From Rutidosis leptorrhynchoides (Eukaryota > Streptophyta > Magnoliopsida > Asterales > Asteraceae): a stretch of 64,000 nt of DNA. The stretch is from NCBI RefSeq assembly GCF_046630445.1, contig NC_092333.1, positions 358,269,001 through 358,333,000 on the forward strand, in the 5' to 3' direction. Shown here one piece after another: positions 24,501 through 34,300 of this stretch. Positions within the stretch are counted from its first letter, which is position 1, and each line of letters opens with the position of its first letter. The position numbers were made by a program, and so were the translations under genes. The notes under the pieces are model-generated. The model was given only the letters and a program-made list of their open reading frames with translations. It was not told where the DNA came from and searched no databases.

Positions 24501-26110
24501 CCGTACACCATTAAGGGTTTTCCTTTTTCTCGTATAATGCGAATTGCATTTTTGTAATAAACGATCTCTGCTTTAACTTCTTTCAACTAGTCCATACCGA
24601 TTATCACATCAAAACTCCCTAACTCTACTGGTATTAAATCAATCTTAAATGTTTCGCTAACCAGTTTAATTTCTCGATTCCGACATATATTATTTGCTGA
24701 AATTAATTTACCATTTGCTAATTCAAGTAAAAATTTACTATCCAAAGGCGTCAATGGACAACTTAATTTAGCACAAAAATCTCTACTCATATAGATTCTA
24801 TCCGCACCCGAATCAAATAAAACGTAACCAGATTTATTGTCAATAAGAAACGTACCCGTAACAAGCTCCGGGTCTTCCTGTGCCTCTGCCACATTAATAT
24901 TGAAAACTCTTCCGCGGCATTGTCCATTCGTGTTCTCCTGGTTCGGACAATTTCTAATAATGTGGCCCGGTTTTCCACATTTATAACAAACTACATTGGC
25001 ATAACTTGCTCCGACACTACTTGCTCCGCCATTACTCGTTCCGACACCATTTGTTCCTTTCGTTCTATTAACCCCTGGTCCGTAGACCTCACACTTCGCC
25101 GCGCTATGACCATTTCTTTTACACTTGTTGCAAAATTTGGTGCAGAACCCCGAGTGATACTTTTCACACCTTTATTATAGCTGCTTCTGATTGTTGTTAT
25201 TGTTGCGGTTATTATTGTTGTTGGGATGATTGTTGTAGTTGCTGTTGCTGTTGTTGTTGTTGTTGTTGTTGTTGTTGGACCGTTTGTTGTAGATGCGATT
25301 GATATTGCGATTGTTGGGATAATTGTTGCGATTATTGTTGTAATTGATGTTGTTGTTGTATTGGTGATTCTTATCACCGTTTTCCTCCCACTTTCTTTTG
25401 ACTTGCTTCACATTGGCCTCTTCAGCAGTCTGTTCTTTAATTCTTTCTTCAATCTGGTTCACTAGTTTGTGAGCCATTCTACATGCCTGTTGTATAGAGG
25501 TGGACTCGTGTGAACTTATATCTTCTTGGATTCTTTCCGGTAATCCTTTCACAAACGCGTCGATCTTCTCTTCCTCATCTTCGAATGCTCCCGGACACAA
25601 TAGGCACAATTCTGTGAATCGTCTTTCGTACGTGGTAATATCAAATCCTTGGGTTCGTAACCCTCTAAGTTATGTCTTGAGCTTATTGACCTCGGTTCTG
25701 GGACGGTACTTCTCGTTCATCAAGTGCTTGAATGCTGACCACGGTAGTGCGTACGCATCGTCTTGTCCCACTTGCTCTAGATAGGTATTCCACCATGTTA
25801 ACGCAGAACCTGTGAAGGTATGCGTAGCGTACTTCACTTTGTCCTCTTCAGTACACTTACTTATGGCAAACACCGATTCGACCTTCTCGGTCCACTGTTT
25901 CAATCCGATCGGTTCTTCGGTTCCATCAAATTCCAAAGGTTTGCAGGCAGTGAATTCTTTGTAGGTGCATCCTACACGATTTCCTGTACTGCTAGATTCA
26001 AGGTTATTGTTGGTATGTAGCGCAGCCTTTACTGCGGCTATGTTTGAAGCTAGAAAAGTACGGAATTCCTCTTCATTCATATTCATGGTGTGTCGAGTAG
26101 TCGGTGCCAT
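21526..26110 (-). pseudogene. Gy2 gag-pol polyprotein, broken
   Basis: Single gypsy gag-pol frame from ATG at 26110 to TAA at 21526, about 1,530 codons, parallel to the Gy3 copy. Order: gag capsid; an Asn-rich linker (near 25380-25190; longest Asn run about 9, against about 20 in Gy3); two CCHC knuckles; protease 'LFDSGAD' (near 24815); reverse transcriptase with '[10 protein letters not shown]' (near 23810); RNase H; integrase with an intact 'DGQSERTIQ' Glu; and a C-terminal chromodomain-like segment. Premature stops include 25670 (GAA to TAA), a double stop near 25175, 24587 (TGG to TAG), 22634 and 22076 (CAA to TAA), plus a one-base insertion near 21895. Confidence 0.9.
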
Positions 26111-26240
26111 TTGCTTCAAAATAGTCAAATGGAACAAGTTAATCATACAGAATATTAAGAGTAGTTAATAGTATTTCGTAGCATAATATGAACTCATTTA
26201 TAAAAGCTTTTTCTTCATATTAGCGTTTTATAAGTTTAAA

Positions 26241-26264
26241 TTCGGGTAGTACCTACCTGTTAAG
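26241..26264 (-). promoter_or_regulatory. Internal PPT copy of Gy2
   Basis: The minus strand reads 'cttaacaggtaggtactacc', one base different from the 3' PPT. It lies upstream of gag and downstream of where the F-box ORF was before Gy3 inserted. Function as an extra plus-strand primer is inference. Confidence 0.5.
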
Positions 26265-26943
26265 TTCATACTTAGTAGCTAATATACAATTCAACTACTA
26301 CAATTCTATATGAAAAACTGATTATAATAATATTTCGCGTTCAAACTTTTACACAATATTTTACAAACTTACAATACCGCTTATTTTACATATAGCATGA
26401 AATATATGTAGTGACCCGAACTTTTCCATGTTTATATATATTAATTGAGATTGATATTTACATGATTAAATGTTTCCAACATGTTAAGCAATCAAACTTG
26501 TTAAGACTTGATTAATTGAAATATGTTTCATATAGACAATTGACCACCCAAGTTGACCGGTGATTCACGAACGTTAAAACTTGTAAAAACTATATGATGA
26601 AATATATATGGATATATATATATAGTTAACATGATACTATGATAAGTAAACATATCATTAAGTATATTAACAATGAACTACATATGTAAAAACAAGACTA
26701 CTAACTTAATGATTTTTAAACGAGACATATATGTAACGATTATCGTTGTAAAGACATTTAATGTATATATATCATATTAAGAGATATTCATACATTAAAA
26801 TCTCATTTGATATTATAAACATTGGGTTAACAACATTTAACAAGATCGTTAACCTAAAGGTTTCAAAACAACACTTACATGTAACGATTAACGATGACTT
26901 AACGACTCAGTTAAAATGTATATACATGTAGTGTTTTAATATG

Positions 26944-26952
26944 TATTTATAA
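26944..26952 (+). promoter_or_regulatory. TATA-like box of the Gy3 LTR
   Basis: 'tatttataa', conserved as 'tatttatac' at the same place in the 3' LTR (near 35690) and in the Gy2 LTRs. A start site about 30 bases downstream would place both intron-like units in the transcribed leader. It was chosen by motif only; 'tatatactcc' near 27110 is an alternative. Confidence 0.4.
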
Positions 26953-27649
26953 ACTTTTGAAAGACTTAAATACACTTATCAAAATACTTCTACTTAACAA
27001 AAATGCTTACAATTACATCCTCATTCAGTTTCATCAACAATTCTGCTCGTATGCACCCGTATTCGTACTCGTACAATACACAGCTTTTAGATGTATGTAC
27101 TATTGGTATATATACTCCAATGATCAGCTCTTAGCAGCCCATGTGAGTCACCTAACACATGTGGGAACCATCATTTGGCAACTAGCATGAAATATCTCAT
27201 AAAATTACAAAAATATGAGTAATCATTCATGACTTATTTACATGAAAACAAAATTACATATCCTTTATATCTAATCATACACCAACGACCAAAAACACCT
27301 ACAAACACTTTCATTCTTCAATTTTCTTCATCTAATTGATCTCTCTCAAGTTCTATCTTCAAGTTCTAAGTGTTCTTCATAAATTCTACAAGTTCTAGTT
27401 ACATAAAATCAAGAATACTTTCAAGTTTGCTAGCTCACTTCCAATCTTGTAAGGTGATCATCCAACCTCAAGAAATCTTTGTTTCTTACAGTAGGTTATC
27501 ATTCCAATACAAGAACTTCGAGCCATCCAAGGATCCGTTGAAGCTAGATCCATTTTTCTCTTTTCCAGTAGGTTTATCCAAGGAACTTAAGGTTCGTGAA
27601 TCGACCAGTGGCCAAGTCTTACTTCCCGACGAAGTAAAAATCTGTGAAA

Positions 27650-28139
27650 GTAAGTTATAGTCCCACTTTTAAAATCTAATATTTTTGGGATGAGAATACA
27701 TGCAGGTTTTATAAATGATTTACAAAATAGACACAAGTACGTGAAACTACATTCTATGGTTGAATTATCGAAATCGAATATGCTCCTTTTTATTAAGTCT
27801 GGTAATCTAAGAATTAGGGAACAGACACCCTAATTGACACGAATTCTAAAGATAGATCTATTGGGCCTAACAAACCCCATCCAAAGTACCGGATGCTTTA
27901 GTACTTCGAAATTTATATCATATCCGAAGGGTGTCCCGGAATGATGGGGATATTCTTATATATGCATCTAGTTAATGTCGGTTACCAGGTGTTCACCATA
28001 TGAATGATTTTTATCTCTATGTATGGGATGTGTATTGAAATATGAAATATTGTGGTCTATTATTATGATTTGATATATATAGGTTAAACCTATAACTCAC
28101 CAACATTTTTGTTGACGTTTTAAGCATGTTTATTCTCAG
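27650..28139 (+). other. Putative second leader intron in Gy3 LTR (490 bp)
   Basis: A strong donor 'gaaa|gtaagttat' at 27650 and an acceptor 'gtttattctcag|g' ending at 28139. The same borders occur in the Gy2 and Gy4 LTRs. Gy5 has 'cactcaag|gtgagatc' and 'gtttttctcag|g' at matching places. This unit is kept in all LTRs here, unlike the 1.03 kb one. Confidence 0.4.
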
Positions 28140-28484
28140 GTGATTATTAAGAGCTTCCGCTGTCGCATACCTAAATAAGGACGAGATTTGGAGTCCATGC
28201 TTGTATGATATTGTGTAAAAACTGCATTCAAGAAACTTATTTTGTTGTAACATATTTGTATTGTAAACCATTATGTAATGGTCGTTTGTAAATAGGATAT
28301 TTTAGATTATCATTATTTGATAATCTACGTAAAGCTTTTTAAAACCTTTATCTATGAAATAAAGGTTATGGTTTGTTTTAAAAATGAATGCAGTCTTTGA
28401 AAAACGTCTCATATAGAGGTCAAAACCTCGCAACGAAATCAATTAATATGGAACGTTTTTAATCAATAAGAACGGGACATTTCA

Positions 28485-28505
28485 GTTGGTATCAGAGCGT
28501 TGGTC
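28485..28505 (+). promoter_or_regulatory. Primer-binding site of Gy3
   Basis: 'gttggtatcagagcgttggt' directly after the LTR. TGGTATCAGAGC matches initiator tRNA-Met, the usual primer of these gypsy elements. Confidence 0.9.
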
Positions 28506-28693
28506 TTAGAGAACCAGAATTTTGCATTAGTGTGTCTTATCGAGTTTGTTAGGATGCATTAGTGAGTCTCGACTTCGACCGTGTTTACTTGAAAAATGAT
28601 TACTTAACAAATTTTGTTGGAAACTATATATTTTTAACATGTGAATATTATGTGATATATTAATCTCTTAACGCGTTTGATATTATGTGAAAG

Positions 28694-29308
28694 ATGTCTA
28701 CCTCTAGAACAAGTCCCATTGACTCACCTAATAATAATGAAGAGTCAAATGTAAATTGGAATGATTCATGGACTGATTCACAAGTTCCCGAAGAGGAACC
28801 GGAAGAAGAGTCAGAACCGGAAGAAGAATCGGAACCGGAAGAAGAATCGAAAACGGATAAAGAAATAGAACCGGTGGGGGAAATAATAAAACGGTTATGT
28901 AAAAGAAAATCCTCAACCAACCGACCAAGATTAATTATGGTCAATGGTGTTTTCGCCAAGGAAGCAAAATATTGGGAGGATTACCAATTCTTCGATGAAT
29001 CGGATTCCGACGAGAATTCCGATGATGTTAGAGAAATTACCCCAACTGAATTTAAAAAGGCAAAAGAAAATAATAAGGGAAAGGGCATAAAAATAGAGAA
29101 ATCTAATTCCAACCCCGATGAACTTTATATGTATCATCAACCCCCGAAGTCCTTAAGTTGTAACAATGACCCGGGAACCTCTAAACCACCAGGCTTTTTT
29201 AAACCAATGTGGAAAACGACGGCTTGTATTAGGAGAACATCATATATCCCTAGAAACTTGGCAAAACGAACCAAAACCGAAGAAGAAGAAACAAGCGAGT
29301 CGGAATAA
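28694..29308 (+). CDS. Gy3 acidic accessory ORF (204 aa), unknown function
   Basis: First ORF after the PBS, ATG at 28694. The N-terminal third is very acidic with repeats of the type EPEEES (residues about 36-58). Next comes a basic patch ('KRLCKRKSSTNRPR', near residues 71-84), an Asp/Ser-rich segment, a Lys-rich stretch near residues 118-134 and a Glu-rich C-terminus. I see no fold, no membrane segment and no zinc motif. A copy at matching length lies in Gy2 (38101-38700), broken by one stop. It lies 139 bases before the F-box ORF. Conservation of length and position in two elements suggests an element-encoded protein rather than chance. A chromatin or RNA-binding adaptor is possible but unproven. 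Confidence 0.65.
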   Translation: MSTSRTSPIDSPNNNEESNVNWNDSWTDSQVPEEEPEEESEPEEESEPEEESKTDKEIEPVGEIIKRLCKRKSSTNRPRLIMVNGVFAKEAKYWEDYQFFDESDSDENSDDVREITPTEFKKAKENNKGKGIKIEKSNSNPDELYMYHQPPKSLSCNNDPGTSKPPGFFKPMWKTTACIRRTSYIPRNLAKRTKTEEEETSESE

Positions 29309-29419
29309 GATAGTTGTATTCGTGTGGTGTAATATATGTAATATAGTGTGCTTATGCTTTATGATATATGTAAAAATTGCTTGTATTAATAAGTATTTTT
29401 TTTTTATAAATCTAACTCT

Positions 29420-29433
29420 TGTCTATTTTACAG
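29420..29433 (+). promoter_or_regulatory. Splice-acceptor-like site before the F-box ORF
   Basis: 'cttgtctattttacag' ends at 29433, 14 bases before the F-box ATG. It combines a pyrimidine tract with CAG. The same sequence is kept in Gy2 (minus strand, near 37980). It could let the F-box ORF be the first ORF of a spliced transcript. This is inference from sequence only. Confidence 0.4.
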
Positions 29434-29447
29434 TATAAAAACACAAA

Positions 29448-30131
29448 ATGGATAGACAACCCAATATTTTAAGAGACCTACCCGGAGACATGATTGATGA
29501 AATCTTTTCTAGAGTCGGTCAGAATTCTTCGGCACAAATATTTAAGGCGAGATCAGTTTGTAAGACATTCGAAGAACGTTCCAAGAATGCCTTGGTTTAT
29601 AAAAGGCTTTCGTTCGAAAGATGGGGGATATCACATTGGGACATCCATAAGTTACGATGTGTTTACTTTGACACATATATTGAGGGGAACCCAAATGCTA
29701 TTTTACGCAATGGGTTAAGAAATTATTTTGACTCAATATATCCGAATATTGGACTTCGTGATTTAGAAAAAGCGGCTAACATGCAACATAAAGAAGCATG
29801 TTATGCTTACAGATTAGTAATGTTCGCTTCTCACCAAAGTGAGAACAAGAACATCGTGCTACAACTATTAAACAAAACGTTTCCACAAGTGACGGAGTCG
29901 GTAATTGGGGTAAGAAATGAGGTTTTTAGATTGTTACGGGACTGTTGGACATTACGTAACCCTCGTCCCTTTGACGACGTTACAACACGCTGTCTTATCA
30001 ACGACCATAATGGTTATGTTACACAAGACCAAGGATGGGAAGTAATCCTAGTAAAACCAGAATGCATGACTTGTTTCTGGATGTATGAATTACGTGTCTT
30101 TATTGCCTTTGCTGAACGACTTGTGTACTAG
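29448..30131 (+). CDS. Gy3-encoded F-box protein, At2g35280-like (227 aa)
   Basis: Intact ORF between the acidic ORF and gag. Residues about 9-55 look like an F-box: 'LPGDMIDEIFSRVG' (11-24), then 'KARSVCKTFEE' (33-43) and 'VYKRLSFERW' (50-59). Residues 79-130 match the repeat-like part I know from plant F-box proteins of the At2g35280-like group: 'EGNPNAILRNGLRNYF', 'GLRDLEKAANMQHKEACYAY'. The C-terminus has the short Cys pair 'PECMTCFW' (204-211) typical of that group. F-box proteins bring targets to an SCF ubiquitin ligase through Skp1; the target here is unknown. Gy2 has the same ORF with the same 684-base length (37280-37963), broken. So the gene was in the ancestor of both elements, which suggests capture from a host gene. 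No intron is present. Confidence 0.8.
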   Translation: MDRQPNILRDLPGDMIDEIFSRVGQNSSAQIFKARSVCKTFEERSKNALVYKRLSFERWGISHWDIHKLRCVYFDTYIEGNPNAILRNGLRNYFDSIYPNIGLRDLEKAANMQHKEACYAYRLVMFASHQSENKNIVLQLLNKTFPQVTESVIGVRNEVFRLLRDCWTLRNPRPFDDVTTRCLINDHNGYVTQDQGWEVILVKPECMTCFWMYELRVFIAFAERLVY

Positions 30132-30472
30132 CTAGAATTATCTTCACAACCATCTTGTATCAAATTTATTGTGTGCTATATTTCATGCTATATGTAAAAT
30201 AAGCGGTATTGTAAGTTTGTAAAATATTGTGTAAAAGTTTGAACGCGAAATATTATTATAATCAGTTTTTCATATAGAATTGTAGTAGTTGAATTGTATA
30301 TTAGCTACTAAGTATGAACTTAACGGGTAGGTACTACCCGAATTTAAACTTATAAAACGCTAATATGAAGAAATAGCTTTTATAAATGAGTTCATATTAT
30401 GCTACGAAATACTATTAACTACTCTTAATATTATGTATGATTAACTTGTTCCATTTGACTATTTTGAAGGAA
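30132..30472 (+). other. Spacer between F-box ORF and gag
   Basis: 341 bases, AT-rich, no ORF. It holds the internal PPT (30320-30341). Gy3 itself is inserted in the matching spacer of Gy2. Confidence 0.6.
30320..30341 (+). promoter_or_regulatory. Internal PPT copy of Gy3
   Basis: 'ttaacgggtaggtact' repeats the 3' PPT (35113-35128) for 16 bases. It is followed by 'acccgaattt', like the LTR start with a few bases missing ('tgtagtgacccgaacttt'). 'gggtaggtactaccc' is also an inverted repeat with a 3-base loop. Confidence 0.6.
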
Positions 30473-31306
30473 ATGGCACTGACTACTCGACACACCGTGA
30501 ATATGAATGAAGAGGAATTCCGTACTTTTCTAGCTTCAAACATAGCCGTAGTACAGGCTGCGCTACATACCAACAATAACCTTGGATCTAGCAGTACAGG
30601 AAATCGTGTAGGATGCACCTACAAAGAATTCACTGCCTGTAAACCTTTGGAATTTGATGGAACCGAAGGACCGATCGGATTGAAACGGTGGACCAAGAAG
30701 GTCGAATCGGTGTTTGCCATAAGTAAGTGTACTGAAGAGGACAAAGTGAAGTACGCTACACATACCTTCACAGGTTCTGCGTTAACATGGTGGAATACCT
30801 ATCTAGAGCAAGTGGAACAAGACGATGCGTACGCACTACCGTGGTCAGCATTCAAGCACTTGATGAACGAGAAGTACCGTCCCAGAACCGAGGTCAATAA
30901 GCTCAAGACAGAACTTAGAGGGTTACGAACCCAAGGATTTGATATTACCACGTACGAAAGACGATTCACAGAATTGTGCCTATTGTGTCCGGGAGCATTC
31001 GAAGATGAGGAAGAGAAGATCGACGCGTTTGTGAAAGGATTACCAGAAAGAATCCAAGAAGATATAAGTTCACACGAGCCCGCCTCCATACAACAGGCAT
31101 GTAGAATGGCACACAAACTAGTGAACCAGATTGAAGAAAGAATTAAAGAACAGACTGCTGAAGAGGCCAATGTGAAGCAAGTCAAAAGAAAGTGGGAGGA
31201 AAACGGTGATAAGAATCACCAATACAACAACAACAGCAATTACAACAATAATCGCAACAATTATCCCAACAATCGCAACATCAATCGCAACTACAACAAA
31301 CGGCCC

Positions 31307-31367
<61 letters not shown>

Positions 31368-34300
31368 GCAACAACAGCAACTACAACAATCATCCCAACA
31401 ACAATAATAACCGCAACAACAACAACAATCAGAAGCAGCTATGCCAAAGGTGTGAAAAGTATCACTCGGGGTTCTGCACCAAATTTTGCAACAAGTGTAA
31501 AAGAAATGGTCATAGCACGGCGAAGTGTGAGGTCTATGGACCAGGGGTTAATAGAACGAAAGGAACAAATGGTGTCGGAACGAGTAATGGCGGAGCAAGT
31601 AGTGTCGAAGCAAGTTATGCCAATGTAGTTTGTTATAAATGTGGAAAACCGAGCCACATTATTAGAAATTGCCCGAACCAGGAGAACACGAATGGACAAG
31701 GCCGTGGAAGAGTTTTCAATATTAATGCGGCAGAGGCACAGGAAGACCCGGAGCTTGTTACGGGTACGTTTCTTATTGACAATAAATCTGCTTACGTTTT
31801 ATTTGATTCGGGTGCGGATAGAAGCTATATGAGTAGAGATTTTTGTGCTAAATTAAGTTGTCCATTGACGCCTTTGGATAGTAAATTTTTACTCGAATTA
31901 GCAAATGGTAAATTAATTTCAGCAGATAATATATGTCGGAATCGAGAAATTAAACTGGTTAGCGAAACATTTAAGATTCATTTGATACCAGTAGAGTTAG
32001 GGAGTTTTGATGTGATAATCGGTATGGACTGGTTGAAAGAAGTGAAAGCAGAGATCGTTTGTTACAAAAATGCAATTCGCATTTTACGAGAAAAAGGAAA
32101 ACCCTTAATGGTGTACGGAGAAAAGGGCAACACGAAGCTACATCTTATTAGTAATTTGAAGGCACAAAAACTAATAAGAAAAGGTTGCTATGCTATTCTA
32201 GCACACGTCGAGAAAGTACAAACTGAAGAAAAGAGCATCAATGATGTTCCCATTGCAAAAGAATTTCCCGATGTATTTCCGAAAGAATTACCGGGATTAC
32301 CCCCACATCGATCCGTTGAATTTCAAATAGATCTTGTACCAGGAGCTGCACCAATAGCTCGTGCTCCTTACAGACTCGCACCCAGCGAGATGAAAGAACT
32401 GCAAAGCCAATTACAAGAACTTTTAGAGCGTGGTTTCATTCGACCAAGCACATCACCGTGGGGTGCTCCTGTTTTGTTTGTCAAGAAGAAAGATGGTACA
32501 TTCAGGTTGTGTATCGACTACCGAGAGTTGAACAAACTTACCATCAAGAACCGCTACCCACTACCGAGAATCGACGACTTATTTGATCAACTACAAGGCT
32601 CGTCTGTTTATTCAAAGATTGACTTACGTTCCGGGTATCATCAAATGTGGGTGAAAGAAGATGATATTCCAAAGACTGCTTTCAGAACACGTTACGGTCA
32701 TTACGAGTTTATGGTCATGCCGTTTGGTTTAACTAATGCACCAGCTGTGTTCATGGACCTTATGAACCGAGTGTGTGGACCATACCTTGACAAGTTTGTC
32801 ATTGTTTTCATTGATGACATACTTATTTACTCAAAGAATGACCAAGAACACGGTGAACATTTGAGAAAGGTGTTAGAAGTATTGAGGAAGGAAGAATTGT
32901 ACGCTAAGTTTTCAAAGTGTGCATTTTGGTTGGAAGAAGTTCAATTCCTCGGTCACATAGTGAACAAAGAAGGTATTAAGGTGGATCCGGCAAAGATAGA
33001 AACTGTTGAAAAGTGGGAAACCCCGAAAAATCCGAAACACATACGCCAGTTTTTAGGACTAGCTGGTTACTACAGAAGGTTCATCCAAGACTTTTCCAGA
33101 ATAGCAAAACCCTTGACTGCATTAACGCATAAAGGGAAGAAATTTGAATGGAATGATGAACAAGAGAAAGCGTTCCAGTTATTGAAGAAAAAGCTAACTA
33201 CGGCACCTATATTGTCAATGCCTGAAGGGAATGATGATTTTGTGATTTATTGTGACGCATCAAAGCAAGGTCTCGGTTGTGTATTAATGCAACGAACGAA
33301 GGTGATTGCTTATGCGTCTAGACAATTGAAGATTCACGAACAAAATTATACGACGCATGATTTGGAATTAGGCGCGGTTGTTTTTGCATTAAAGACTTGG
33401 AGGCACTAATTATATGGGGTCAAAAGTATTATATATACCGACCACAAAAGTCTTCAACACATATTTAATCAGAAACAACTGAATATGAGGCAGCGTAGGT
33501 GGATTGAATTATTGAATGATTACGACTTTGAGATTCGTTACCACCCGGGGAAGGCAAATGTGGTAGCCGATGCCTTGAGCAGGAAGGACAGAGAACCCAT
33601 TCGAGTAAAATCTATGAATATAATGATTCATAATAACCTTACTACTCAAATAAAAGAGGCGCAACAAGGAGTTTTAAAAAAGGGAAATTTAAAGGATGAA
33701 ATACCCAAAGGATCGGAGAAGCATCTTAATATTCGAGGAGACGGAACCCGGTATAGGGCTGAAAGGATTTGGGTACCAAAATTTGGAGATATGAGAGAAA
33801 TGGTACTTAGAGAAGCTCATAAAACCAGATACTCAATATATCCTGGAACGGGGAAGATGTACAAGGATCTCAAGAAACATTTTTGGTGGCCGGGTATGAA
33901 AGCCAATGTTGCTAAATACGTAGGAGAATGTTTGACGTGTTCTAAGGTCAAAGCTGATCATCAGAAACCATCAGGTGTACTTCAACAACCCGAAATCCTG
34001 GAATGGAAATGGGAAAACATTACCATGGATTTCATCACTAAATTGCCAAGGACTGCAAGTAGTTTTGATACTATTTGGGTAATAGTTGATCGTCTCACCA
34101 AATCAGCTCACTTCCTGCCAATAAGAGAAGATGACAAGATGGAGAAGTTAGCACGACTGTATTTGAAGGAAGTCATCTCCAGACATGGAATACCAATCTC
34201 TATTATCTCTGATAGGGATGGCAGATTTATTTCAAGATTCTGGCAGACATTACAGCAAGCATTAGGAACTCGTCTAGACATGAGTACTGCCTATCATCCA

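Larger units (their letters stand above)
26407..28484 (+). repeat. 5' LTR of Gy3 (2,078 bp)
   Basis: TGTAGTGACCCGAAC ... GGACATTTCA, ending at the PBS. Relative to the 3' LTR it lacks about 27 bases near 26797 ('gataatatcatgataat' region), which accounts for most of the length difference. The exact exon-like junction is at 27591/27592. A further intron-like unit (27650-28139) follows it. Confidence 0.93.

Noticed and set aside
26957..27190. 77-codon open frame found in four LTR copies (also near 20692-20925, 35702-35935 and 41353-41586)
   Set aside because: It begins with TTG rather than ATG, and its conservation is explained by LTR identity. It is not kept in the Gy4 LTR.
29494..29718. Overlapping 74-codon frame within the F-box gene
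   Set aside because: Shadow in another frame; its Gy2 copy (37693-37917) is open only because stops fall in the real frame.
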